Under the pieces are notes generated by a model. The model was not told the DNA's origin, did no database searches, and worked only from the letters and a program-made list of their open reading frames with translations. Positions 25,732 through 35,409 of a DNA stretch of 64,000 nucleotides are shown piece by piece (within the stretch, counting starts at the first letter, position 1; the number at the start of each line of letters is the position of its first letter). Source of the stretch: Nocardia mikamii NBRC 108933. Lineage in GTDB: Bacteria; Actinomycetota; Actinomycetes; Mycobacteriales; Mycobacteriaceae. Location of the stretch: the NCBI RefSeq assembly GCF_001613505.1, contig NZ_BDCM01000013.1:651610-715609 (forward strand). Reading direction: 5' to 3'. A program made the translations under genes and the position numbers.

Positions 25732-26193
25732 TCAGCGCGCTTGCCGGCCGGGGTTCGCCTCGGCGGCGGGCGCGGAGTCGGTGAGATTCGCTTCGATGCG
25801 GCGCAGCGCGCGGAAGAGCGCGGCGCGTTCGGCGGTGCTGAACGATGTCAGCGCCCGTTCGGTCAGCCGCGCACTCTCGGCTTCGATCTCGTGCTCGAGA
25901 TCGCGCCCGCGCGCGGTCAGATGCAGGCGGACCAGTCGGCGGTCGGTGGGATGCGGTTCGCGCCGGACCAGTCCGGCCGCTTCCATCCGGGTGGTCGCCC
26001 GGGTGACCGTGGGCGTCGCCAGACCGAGTCGTTTGGCCACCTGACCGGGCGTCAGACCGTCTTCCTGCCAGAGCTGTCGCAGGATGAACTGCTGGCCCTC
26101 GTATACCCCGTGCCGGGCGTAGGCGGCGGCCGCCGCCACGGCGAGGGCGTGTTTGGTGGACCAGAACGCGGTCTGGAAGTCGTCGTCGGTCAT
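25732..26193 (-). CDS. MarR family transcriptional regulator
   Basis: 153 residues with the MarR winged helix: YEGQQFILRQLWQEDGLTPGQVAKRLGLATPTVTRATTRMEAAGLVRREPHPTDRRLVRLHLTARG. The wing motif PTDRRLVRL is standard. It is divergent from an F420-type oxidoreductase, which is its probable target; the intergenic region has an inverted repeat at 26224-26258. Convergent with moaE. Confidence 0.92.
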   Translation of the reverse strand: MTDDDFQTAFWSTKHALAVAAAAAYARHGVYEGQQFILRQLWQEDGLTPGQVAKRLGLATPTVTRATTRMEAAGLVRREPHPTDRRLVRLHLTARGRDLEHEIEAESARLTERALTSFSTAERAALFRALRRIEANLTDSAPAAEANPGRQAR

Positions 26194-26223
26194 GGTGTGT
26201 TCAGCGTAGAGCTATTGTTTTCG

Positions 26224-26258
26224 TTAGCCGACTCACGTTATAGTCGTTGCCCGGCTAA
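26224..26258. promoter_or_regulatory. Candidate MarR operator
   Basis: TTAGCCG (26224-26230) is repeated in inverted form as CGGCTAA (26252-26258), 21 bases apart, between the divergent MarR and oxidoreductase genes. The wide spacing makes it tentative. Confidence 0.4.
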
Positions 26259-26280
26259 TAACTGTGAACGGGAGACATAC

Positions 26281-27192
26281 GTGCACATCGGCATCGCGCT
26301 CACCGACTTCTCCTGGCCCATCCCGGGCAGCGGCATCGGTTCGGCGGTCACGGACCTCGCGCAGGTCGCCGACGCGTCGGGGATCGACAGCCTCTGGGTG
26401 ATGGACCACTTCTTCCAGATCGGCATCAGCGGGCATCCGCCGGAGTCGCCCATGCTCGAGGCCTACTCCGCGCTGGGATTTCTCGCCGGAATCACCGACC
26501 GCATCCGGCTCGGCACCCTGGTCACGGCGGTGCCCTATCGCCACCCCGGCGTGCTGATCAAATCCGCGACCACCCTCGACGTACTCAGCGGCGGCCGCCT
26601 GATCTTCGGCGTCGGCGCCGGGGCGCCCTTCGACCCGGAACCGATGGGACCACGCACCACGTTCGAGGCCGAGGGTCTGGGCATTCCGTTCCCGCGCCTA
26701 CCGCGACGCTTCGAACAGTTGGAGGAACTCCTGCAGATCGCACACCGCATGTGGAGCGAGGACGAGACGCCCTTTCGGGGCAACCATTACGAGTTGGCGC
26801 GGCCGCTCAATTCACCGAATTCGATCCAGCGCCCGCATCCGCCGATCCTGATCGGCGGCAGCGGCGAACGCAAAACCCTGCCGCTGGTGGCGCGATATGC
26901 CGACGCCTGCAATCTCTTCGACCTCCCCGGTACCGGCTACGCCGACAATCTGGCGCACAAACTCACGGTGCTGCGGCGCCGGTGCGACGAGATCGGCCGC
27001 GACTATTCCACGATCGAGAAGACCGTCACCACGGCCCTGGATATCGACGCGGGTCACGGACCCGTGCTGGAGCATCTGAAAACTCTGGCCGCCACGGGAA
27101 TAGACCACGTGATTCTCGGACCGGACGGGCCATGGACCCCGCCGCGCCTGGAACGCCTGATCGAGATGGCGCCCGATATTCACGCGCTCTGA
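26281..27192 (+). CDS. LLM class F420-dependent oxidoreductase
   Basis: 303 residues from GTG 26281 with GGGAG upstream; the frame is open far upstream, through the MarR gene. The bacterial luciferase-like barrel is evident: VHIGIALTDFSW, DSLWVMDHFFQI, LGTLVTAVPYRHPGVLIKSATTLDVLSGGRLIFGVGAG, and PILIGGSGERKTLPLVARYADACNLF. The pattern fits the actinobacterial F420-dependent group. Substrate unknown. It is a sequence relative of the protein at 44811-45674. It ends 3 bases from the convergent CobW-like gene. Confidence 0.88.
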   Translation: MHIGIALTDFSWPIPGSGIGSAVTDLAQVADASGIDSLWVMDHFFQIGISGHPPESPMLEAYSALGFLAGITDRIRLGTLVTAVPYRHPGVLIKSATTLDVLSGGRLIFGVGAGAPFDPEPMGPRTTFEAEGLGIPFPRLPRRFEQLEELLQIAHRMWSEDETPFRGNHYELARPLNSPNSIQRPHPPILIGGSGERKTLPLVARYADACNLFDLPGTGYADNLAHKLTVLRRRCDEIGRDYSTIEKTVTTALDIDAGHGPVLEHLKTLAATGIDHVILGPDGPWTPPRLERLIEMAPDIHAL

Positions 27193-27195
27193 TTT

Positions 27196-28245
27196 TCAGC
27201 CGCTCCGATCCGTGTCGTCCCTCGGCACATACCGCCACACCGGCAGCAACGCCTGTTCGTCCAGCGGTTCGGGTCCGGTGTGGACGGTGGCGTGCAGACG
27301 GGCGGTCGCGGATTCCGGATCGAGTCCGGATCCGATGAGTACCACACGGGTTTCGCGGGTTTCGCCGCGCGACCACGCCGCCGGTTCGAAGACCACATGC
27401 CGGCCGACCATGTGCAGCAGGAACTTTCGGCTCTCACCACCCACGCCGAAGGCGGTAGCGCCCTTGGCGCGGAACAACCCCGGCGGCGGATCCTCCAGGA
27501 AGCCCACCAGGCGGCGCGGGTCGAGATCGGTTGTGGTGGTGAAGGATACGCTGTCGTAGCCGTCGTGCAGATGGTGGTGGCCGGGGGCGTCGTGGTCGTG
27601 ATCGTCGAGCAGTTCGTCGAACGACAACTGGCGGGCGACCGTCGATTCACCGCGTTCGGGCACATCGAACAGCAGCGGGGGATCGATGCGGCCGTGCGCG
27701 GTGGCATAGACCGGCGCCCCCGCGGTGATCCGCTCGATCTCGGCGCGCACCGCGTCCAACCGCGCGGCCGGTACCCGGTCGGCCTTGTTCAAAACGATCA
27801 GATCGGCCAGGCGTAGATGGCTGGCCAGTTCGGGATGGCGGGTGCGGCTGTCGTCGAAATGCTCGGCATCAACGACCTCGATCAGTCCGCCGTAGCGAAT
27901 GCGCGGATTGTCACTGCCGATGACCATGCGGATCAGATTGCGGGGTTCGGCGAGGCCGCTGGCCTCGACCACGATCACGTCGATGCCGTGGCGCGGCTCG
28001 GCGAGCCGGGCGAACATCTCGTCGAGTTCGGTCACGTCCACCGCGCAGCACACACAGCCGTTGCCCAGCGAGACCATGGCGTCCACCTGGCCCGCGACCA
28101 GCATCGCGTCGATGTTCACCGCGCCGAAATCGTTGACCACGACCCCGATCCGGGCCTCGCGTCGCCGCAGCAGATGGTTCAGCAGCGTGGTCTTACCGGC
28201 TCCCAGAAATCCCGCGACCACCAGAACAGGTATGCGCCGATCCAT
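27196..28245 (-). CDS. COG0523 (CobW-like) GTP-dependent metallochaperone
   Basis: 349 residues. The G1 motif is GFLGAGKTT (residues 12-20), the metal-binding GCVCC is at 63-67, then VEASGLAEP and VLNKADRV (G4). A His/Asp-rich stretch (DDHDHDAPGHHHLHDG) precedes the CobW_C domain. Such proteins deliver zinc or cobalt to client enzymes. No vitamin B12 gene is nearby, so a zinc role is as likely as a cobalt one. I see no clear Zur box before it. Confidence 0.88.
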   Translation of the reverse strand: MDRRIPVLVVAGFLGAGKTTLLNHLLRRREARIGVVVNDFGAVNIDAMLVAGQVDAMVSLGNGCVCCAVDVTELDEMFARLAEPRHGIDVIVVEASGLAEPRNLIRMVIGSDNPRIRYGGLIEVVDAEHFDDSRTRHPELASHLRLADLIVLNKADRVPAARLDAVRAEIERITAGAPVYATAHGRIDPPLLFDVPERGESTVARQLSFDELLDDHDHDAPGHHHLHDGYDSVSFTTTTDLDPRRLVGFLEDPPPGLFRAKGATAFGVGGESRKFLLHMVGRHVVFEPAAWSRGETRETRVVLIGSGLDPESATARLHATVHTGPEPLDEQALLPVWRYVPRDDTDRSG

Positions 28246-28276
28246 TCGGCCGAGCTTACCCAGGCCCGGACGAGGT

Positions 28277-28310
28277 CGTGCCCGCCCCTTCGTGCGGAGG
28301 GGCGGGCACG
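28277..28310. terminator. Strong hairpin terminator of the amidase gene
   Basis: CGTGCCCGCCCCT (28277-28289) pairs perfectly with AGGGGCGGGCACG (28298-28310) around eight bases. It lies 12 bases past the amidase stop on the minus strand and also just before the cobW-like start. Confidence 0.8.
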
Positions 28311-28321
28311 AACGGGACCGA

Positions 28322-29785
28322 CTACTTACTCGGCCCCAGGAGGGTGGAGACCAGGGCGTAGGCGAGATTCACCAGTTCGGAATCGAGCGCACCGTCGCCC
28401 AGGCCGAGCGATTTCGCCAGCGGCAGCAGCAACCGCAGCGCGGTGGTGGCGAGATTACCGGCGGCGGAACCGGATTGCGGCGTCTTCTGAGTGCCGTTGG
28501 TTCCGGGTGCGGTCGAGGTCTGCGGCGAGGCCCCGGACGTGCCCGGCTCGGTGGTCGAATAGGTTCCCGGCGCCGTGTGATAGGTACCGGCCGGAGCGCC
28601 CGCCGGATTCGAACCCGGTTGCGTCGTGCCCGGCGCTGACGGCGAGGTGGATGCCGGTGCGGACTGCGTGGCGCCGGAGTTCGGCGCGCCACGCAACGTG
28701 TCGGTTGCCGAATTCTGCTGCGGCGCAACCGAATTCTGAGCGCCCGAATTCTGAGCGCCCGAATTCTGGGTGCCGGAATTCGGGGTGGCTGAATTCGGTG
28801 TGCCGGAACTCTGGGCATCCGAATTCTGCGTCGCCGATCCCTGCGGGGACGCACTTTCCGGCGCGGCATTCTGCGGTGCCGGACTCTGGGGGGTGGCGCT
28901 CGGCGACGTGGTGCTCTCCGATGCACCGGTCTGCGGCGCGCTCGCGGGACTGTCGGCCGGCGATGCGGCCGGTGACGTACCGCCCGGGGCCACTCCGATC
29001 AGATAACTCACCAGCCCGGTCGTGATCGCGATGGCGTGTTTGAGCTGCCCGTCGGCCGACTCGAGCATTGCCGCGTCGTCGACATTCGCGCCGTTGCCCA
29101 TTTCGATGAAGACATCGGGCACCTCGGTCAGCGCCGGACCCGCGATATCGGACCGCGTCTGCAGACCGTCGACCGCGCCGGCGTAATTCGCGGGCGCGAA
29201 TCCGGCCTGTTTGTAAGCGTCGCGCACGGCGTTCGTGGCGACCTGGCCCGGACCGGATTGCGCCTGATTCGCCTTGGCGTCCGGCACCGGCAACTGCGGC
29301 ACGATCAGATGGAATCCGTGATCCTGTTCCGGTGCGCCGTCGGCGTGGATGCTGACGGCCACCGCGGCGCCCGAGCTGTTGGCGGCCGCCGCGCGTTCGT
29401 CGACGCATCCGCCCCAGCCGGTGTCGTCCTGGCGGCTCATCACGACATGCGCGCCGAGTGCCTCGAGCGACTGCCGGACCAGCTGCGCCACATTCCAGTT
29501 GATGGTGTGCTCGGGGACGCCACCGCGGCTGGTCATGCCCGTGGTCTGGCACTCCTTCGTGCCGCCGCGCCCGTTGTCCACTTGACGATTGAGGTCTTCG
29601 GAGTGGTTCGTGCCCTGATGGCCCGGGTCCAGAAATACCGTCTTACCCGCCAATGTGGTCGACATATCGGGATCCGCGGGCGCGGCCGGCGCGGCGAGGG
29701 CGGCGGCGGGCGCCAGCACACCGGCCGTGGTGACCGCGGCGACGGCGAGCCTGACTCCGGTCTTGATGATGCGTGGATGGTTCAT
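28322..29785 (-). CDS. Secreted N-acetylmuramoyl-L-alanine amidase (Amidase_3)
   Basis: 487 residues from ATG 29785. A signal peptide covers about residues 1-31 (cleavage near ALAAPA). The Amidase_3 domain spans about 48-255, with zinc ligands His56 (LDPGHQG), Glu92 (VPEHTI) and His147 (SIHADG), and catalytic Glu228 (FIEMGN). It cleaves the peptide from muramic acid in peptidoglycan. Residues 265-440 form a Ser/Gln/Asn/Pro/Thr-rich linker with five-residue repeats, and the last 45 residues form a hydrophobic conserved-looking helix region. Related to mycobacterial Rv3717 but with a much longer tail. Confidence 0.9.
   Translation of the reverse strand: MNHPRIIKTGVRLAVAAVTTAGVLAPAAALAAPAAPADPDMSTTLAGKTVFLDPGHQGTNHSEDLNRQVDNGRGGTKECQTTGMTSRGGVPEHTINWNVAQLVRQSLEALGAHVVMSRQDDTGWGGCVDERAAAANSSGAAVAVSIHADGAPEQDHGFHLIVPQLPVPDAKANQAQSGPGQVATNAVRDAYKQAGFAPANYAGAVDGLQTRSDIAGPALTEVPDVFIEMGNGANVDDAAMLESADGQLKHAIAITTGLVSYLIGVAPGGTSPAASPADSPASAPQTGASESTTSPSATPQSPAPQNAAPESASPQGSATQNSDAQSSGTPNSATPNSGTQNSGAQNSGAQNSVAPQQNSATDTLRGAPNSGATQSAPASTSPSAPGTTQPGSNPAGAPAGTYHTAPGTYSTTEPGTSGASPQTSTAPGTNGTQKTPQSGSAAGNLATTALRLLLPLAKSLGLGDGALDSELVNLAYALVSTLLGPSK
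28731..28835. repeat. Seven tandem 15-base repeats within the amidase linker
   Basis: Seven in-frame copies, each starting GAAxTC (mostly GAATTC), with units such as GAATTCTGAGCGCCC. They encode pentapeptides of the type S-G-A/T-Q/P-N on the minus strand. The first two copies are identical, so copy number may vary between strains. Confidence 0.9.
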
Positions 29786-30511
29786 GTTCGGACGGCGCAC
29801 CCGGGACGGGCACACCCCTCCCTTCCCACTAGTAACATCAAACCCAGTGGTTCACTGTTGCAACGGCAGCATCACATGCGCAAGCTCAGTTACTGAACCG
29901 TTACCCCCATCAAAGCAGTGGTGACACGTCATTTCCGCAGACACGCCGGTCGGGCAGCGAATCCGACGTCACCTCCGGCGAGAAACGGACATTTCAGAGC
30001 TATCCCATCGCCGCCTCGCCCGCCGACGTCGCGGAACAACCGGCAGGTTTGTGTCGCTGACCACATCCGAACGGAATCCGAACCGAATGCGCATCATTGC
30101 CCGAATGTCGCTGCCGCCGTTCGGTTCCGCGTAATCGGCCGATATCCAGGCCCGCGAGCGAAAAAGCCGGAATGCTGAATCCGGATGATTCGCCACAGTA
30201 ATTTAATTCTGAAATACCGCTGTGTTGCACTCCCCGCCGACGCTGCAGTACGTTCCCATCTCGCACCTCGGCGGTCGAACCGCATGTGGGTGCCGTCCCC
30301 GTGGGCGCGAGGGGATCCCGCGGGGACGTTCAGCGATGGCATTTCCGGGGCCTCCCACCCCCGCTCACCGGGCGTTGTCGAATCTCCAGATATTTCCACG
30401 ATCCGGTCCGCGCCTATCGGAATTCTGATAGACCAAGGCCCCGGAAGATGCGGGGATCTTCTCCGGCCGCCCGATAGTCGACGGCCGTCTGCGAGATCGA
30501 GGAGGACCGCC
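29786..30511. other. Long intergenic region, no gene recognised
   Basis: 726 bases between the divergent amidase gene and the secreted-protein gene. Small open frames occur but none resembles a protein. It is less GC-rich than its surroundings at 29.9-30.2 kb. A stem GTCCCCG (30295-30301) with CGGGGAC (30321-30327), extended by TGGG/CCCG, is the main structure. I found no c-di-AMP (ydaO) riboswitch core. Confidence 0.5.
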
Positions 30512-30916
30512 GTGCGTGGACGCACGTTTGTGATCGCCGGGACCGTCGCGTCCGCGGTGACGATGCTCGGATCAGGCGCCGCGGCCGCCGATCCGGCGAC
30601 CACCATTGCCGGGGACGGTATGTACCGGGTCGGTGTCGATATCGCGCCCGGTATCTATCAGTCCGCAGGGCCGGCGGACCCGGCGCACGACTGTTCCTGG
30701 GAGCGCCTGTGGAAGATTCCCGAACCCGGTGATCCGCCGGACCCGAACGCCGCCATCGTCGCCAGCGACCGCACCCACACCACTCCGGTGCGGGTGCTGA
30801 TCAAACCGTCCGATGTCGCATTCGCCTCGGCCAACTGCGGCGGCTGGGTGATGATGCCGGCGCCGCCGCCGACCGGTTCCTACGGGCCGGGAGGATTGTT
30901 CGGCAGCGAGTACTGA
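30512..30916 (+). CDS. Small secreted protein of unknown function
   Basis: 134 residues from GTG 30512, preceded by GAGGAGG. A signal peptide is clear (RGRTFVIAGTVASAVTMLG, cleavage near AAAADPA, about residue 26). The mature part has the motif GDGMYRVGVDIAPGIYQSAGP, with two Cys (in HDCSW and ANCGGW) that could form a disulfide, ending in a Pro/Gly-rich tail. The GxYxVGxDIxPGxY pattern is common in small exported actinobacterial proteins of unknown function. Confidence 0.82.
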   Translation: MRGRTFVIAGTVASAVTMLGSGAAAADPATTIAGDGMYRVGVDIAPGIYQSAGPADPAHDCSWERLWKIPEPGDPPDPNAAIVASDRTHTTPVRVLIKPSDVAFASANCGGWVMMPAPPPTGSYGPGGLFGSEY

Positions 30917-31038
30917 GCGAGGCCGATCCGGCGCGGTTCGTCCGATCGGATGCGCCGCGCCGGATTCGGCACTCGCCGGCTGCCGCGGCCGCGGTGTTAC
31001 TGTCCGCTGAGATCCGGTGGATCGAGCGGAGGGATGCG

Positions 31039-32132
31039 ATGGCGCGGCCGAGTCCGGTGGTGAGTCGTCGGTCGCTGGCCGACGGCCGCGAGATCATCTA
31101 CTTCGACAGCGAGCCGGTGCCCCGCACCGCCATCGACACCCGGGACCTGCCCCGCACCAGCACGCATTCCCAGGCCCGTTTCGATCCCCTGCTGGGCGAG
31201 TGGGTGGTGATCGCCTCGCACCGCCAGAGCCGGACCTTCCTGCCACCGGCGGATCTGTGCCCGCTGTGCCCGTCGCGCCCCGGCCATCCCACCGAGGTCC
31301 CCGAGGCCGACTATCAGGTGGTGGTGTTCGAGAATCGCTTCCCGTCGCTGTCGACCGGCCGCGCCGAACTTCCCGACCACGTCGAAGGGTCACCGGAGAC
31401 ATTGCTGCGCAACGGGTTCGGCCGTTGCGAGGTGGTGTGCTTCACCAGCGACCACGACAGTTCGTTCGCCCAGCTCGATCCGGGCAGGGCACGGCTCGTG
31501 GTGGATGCCTGGGCCCAGCGCAGTGCCGAACTCGGAGCGCTCGACGGCGTGGCCCAGGTGTTCTGCTTCGAGAATCACGGCGAGGAGATCGGCGTCACGC
31601 TGTCGCATCCGCACGGCCAGATCTACGCCTACCCCTTCCCCGCCCCGCGCACGGCGACGATGGCCGCCAACGCGGCCCGACATCGAAAGGCGCACGGCAG
31701 CAATCTGTTCGGCGATCTGCTGGGCGCCGAGCGAGCCGCCGGGATCCGGGTGGTCGCGGCGAACGAGGAGTGGACCGCCTTCGTACCGCCGTTCGCCCGC
31801 TGGCCCTACGAGGTCCAGCTCTATCCGCACCGCCGGGTGGCCGACATCCCCGATCTCGACGATGCCCAGCGCGACGGTTTCGCACATCTCTACCTGGATG
31901 TGCAGCAACGCTTCGCGCGCCGGTTCGACACCCCGATGCCCTATGTCGCGGCGTGGAACCAGGCACCGAAATCCGTTGTGCCCGGTGATGATTGGTGGCT
32001 GCACCTGCAGCTCTTCTCGATCCGGCGGACGGCGCACAAATTGAAGTATCTTGCCGGTTCGGAATCGGGGATGAACGTGTTCATCAGTGACACCACCCCC
32101 GAGACGGTGGCCGCCGAGTTGCGGGAGGCGCG

Positions 32133-32136
<4 letters not shown>
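31039..32136 (+). CDS. galT: Galactose-1-phosphate uridylyltransferase
   Basis: 365 residues from ATG 31039 (GGAGGG upstream). The zinc motif CPLCPSRPGHPTE and the active-site SHPHGQIYAYPF (nucleophile His in HPH) identify the family, plus NQAPKSVVPGDDWWLHLQLF at the C-terminus. It exchanges UMP between UDP-glucose and galactose-1-phosphate in the Leloir pathway. The stop overlaps the galK start, giving a two-gene operon. Confidence 0.96.
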
Positions 32137-33239
<1,103 letters not shown>

Positions 33240-33272
33240 TCACGAGGCCGGGCCGCACTAGGGTGGGATGCC

Positions 33273-34021
33273 ATGACCAGGCGCAGAATTCTCATCACCG
33301 GTGCGAGTGCGGGCCTGGGGGCCGAAATGGCCCGCCAGTTCGCCGCGCGCGGGCGCGACTCGCACTGTGCGCGCGCCGCATGGAGAAGCTGCGCACACTG
33401 CGGGACGACTTGCTGGCGGCCCATCCCGATATCCGGGTTTCGCTGCGGACGCTCGATGTGGACGATCACGAGGCGGTCCCCCGGGTATTCGGTGAATTCC
33501 GCGACGAGTTCGGTGGACTCGATCGGGTGATCGTCAACGCCGGCCTGGGCAAGGGCGCGGCCCTGGGCACCGGCCGGGCGGATGCGAATATCGCGACCGC
33601 CACAACGAATTTCGTGAGCGCGCTCGCCCAGGCCGAGGCCGCACTGCAGATCTTCCGCGAACAGCGCGCCGGGCATCTGGTGCTGATCTCGTCGATGAGC
33701 GCGGTGCGGGGACTGCCCGGGAAGAAGGCCGCGTATTCGGCGAGCAAGGCCGGATTGTCCGCGCTCGGTGAGGGTTTGGCGATCGAACTGCGCCGCGGCC
33801 CGATCGCGGTGACCACCGTGCAGCCGGGGTTCATCGCCACCGAGATGTCCGCGCGCGCCGACGACGCCCGGCTGGTCGTTCCGCTCGAGCGCGGTGTGGC
33901 CGCGATGGTCACCGCGATCGAGGCCGAGCCGGTGCGCGCCTGTGTGCCGCAATGGCCTTGGCGCGCACTGAACCTCGTGCTGCCGCGACTGCCGCGCGCG
34001 GTGGTGGCGCGGCTCGGCTGA
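33273..34021 (+). pseudogene. Short-chain dehydrogenase/reductase with a single-base frameshift
   Basis: The gene starts at ATG 33273 (MTRRRILITGASAGLGAEMARQFAARGRD, with the TGxxxGxG cofactor motif) but after base 33359 the homologous reading continues one base earlier as LALCARRMEKLRTLRDDLL through to the stop at 34021. The second part holds VNAG, LISSMSAV and the catalytic YSASK. One C appears to be missing between GAC and TCGCAC. It is either a recent inactivation or a sequencing error; joined, it would be a normal SDR of about 249 residues. Confidence 0.85.
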
Positions 34022-34349
34022 GGCGAGTCACGGCAGCCCCGCGGTCGGTGAGGTCTCTCACAATCGACGACCCCGGACGCTGTGAAGTTTCACCAACAAT
34101 TCGGCGCTCTGCGAGTTAGCGGGTACTCGATTTGCGCCCCACTCCGGCAAAAGCGCCGTCGTAGAGACCGCGCATATCGATAGCCAGATAGTTACTACTT
34201 GCTGCGACTTGCTGTCACAAATACATCTTCGGCGCGCCTACTCCGCCGACGCGTCGAGATGCGGATCAAGAATGCTCTAGTTACTCTCGGGTAGCATCAC
34301 GTCACGAACAAATTCCGCAAGCATTCGTCATGCCAATTCAGGAGGCGGC
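34022..34349. other. Promoter region of the beta-lactone operon
   Basis: 328 bases without a gene and clearly richer in A and T than the flanks, consistent with a regulated promoter for the operon starting at 34350. The octamer TAGTTACT occurs twice as a direct repeat (34189-34196 and 34278-34285). CAGGAGGCGGC precedes the GTG start. Confidence 0.55.
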
Positions 34350-35399
34350 GTGCCGCATTCTCGTTTCGAAGCGATCGGCGCATATCTACCCGAAAAACGG
34401 GTCACCACCGAGGAATTGATATCGCGCCTCACCGTACCGCCGGCCTTCGATCTCGAAAAGATCACAGGCGTGCGCGAACGCCGCGTTCACGATACTGGCC
34501 CGGAAACCTACGAAGACTCGTTCGTCCTGGCCGGCAAGGCGCTGGACGACTGTTTATCCAGGTCACAGTACTCCGCGTCGGATATCGAGGTGGTCATCTC
34601 CACCTCCATCACCCGAAGTAAGGACGCCGACAGAATATATATGGAGCCGTCGTTCGCCTCGGCTCTGGCACAACGGATCGGCGCGAAGAACGCGATAACC
34701 TTCGACCTTTCCAATGCCTGCGCGGGAATGCTCAGCGGAGCCTACATTCTCGATCGGATGATTCGCTCCGGAATGGTGCGCAACGGCATCGTGGTGAGCG
34801 GCGAGGCCATTACCCCCATCGCCGATACCGCGGTGCGCGAAATTTCCGATAAATACGATCTGCAATTCGCGTCGCTCACTGTGGGAGATTCCGCGGCCGC
34901 GGTGGTGCTCGACCGTTCCGTCGACGAGGCCGACCGTATCGACTACATCGAACTGGTCACCGCCTCGGAGTTCTCCCACCTGTGCCTGGGCATGCCCAGT
35001 GACAAAACTCAGGGCGTCGCGCTCTACACCGACAACCGCAAGATGCACAACGAAGCGCGTTTCCTGCTGTGGACCGACACCCAGCGCATGTTCTACGAGA
35101 AGCGCGGCACCACATTCGCCGAGGAGAACTTCGACTTCGTCATCCACCATCAGTTCGGCGCGGCGGCGATCCCGTACATGAACGCCATCGCCGAACGGGA
35201 ATTCGGCGCCCCGATGCCGCCCGACCTCAATGTGCTGACCGAATACGGGAACACCTCCAGCACTTCGCATTTCATCGTGCTGCACGACCATCTGAGTCGC
35301 GGTGAGATCCCGGCCGGCTCGAAACTGCTGATGGTTCCGGCCGCCTCCGGAGTGGTCGGCGGCTTCCTGTCCACCACGATTTCGTCTCTGAAGGTCTGA
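34350..35399 (+). CDS. nltA: Thiolase-fold (KAS III/OleA-like) condensing enzyme, catalytic subunit
   Basis: 349 residues from GTG 34350 with AGGAGG upstream. The catalytic triad of KAS III/OleA is complete: Cys124 (DLSNACAGML), His267 (VIHHQFGAAA) and Asn301 (EYGNTSS). A Glu (IYMEPSFAS, Glu99) matches the position of the OleA base Glu117. OleA-type enzymes join two fatty acyl-CoAs head to head into a beta-keto acid. The next gene encodes a partner-like second subunit, as LstA/LstB in lipstatin and NltA/NltB in nocardiolactone synthesis. The symbol is by analogy with those clusters, not by search. Confidence 0.82.
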   Translation: MPHSRFEAIGAYLPEKRVTTEELISRLTVPPAFDLEKITGVRERRVHDTGPETYEDSFVLAGKALDDCLSRSQYSASDIEVVISTSITRSKDADRIYMEPSFASALAQRIGAKNAITFDLSNACAGMLSGAYILDRMIRSGMVRNGIVVSGEAITPIADTAVREISDKYDLQFASLTVGDSAAAVVLDRSVDEADRIDYIELVTASEFSHLCLGMPSDKTQGVALYTDNRKMHNEARFLLWTDTQRMFYEKRGTTFAEENFDFVIHHQFGAAAIPYMNAIAEREFGAPMPPDLNVLTEYGNTSSTSHFIVLHDHLSRGEIPAGSKLLMVPAASGVVGGFLSTTISSLKV

Positions 35400-35409
35400 G
35401 GTACTGGTC

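Noticed and set aside
28731..28835. CRISPR-like array suggested by regular GAATTC spacing
   Set aside because: Units are 15 bases, contiguous without spacers, in frame, and encode pentapeptide repeats.
29786..30511. Possible c-di-AMP (ydaO) riboswitch before the amidase gene
   Set aside because: Such RNAs precede cell-wall hydrolase genes in actinobacteria, but the conserved core sequences were not seen on either strand.
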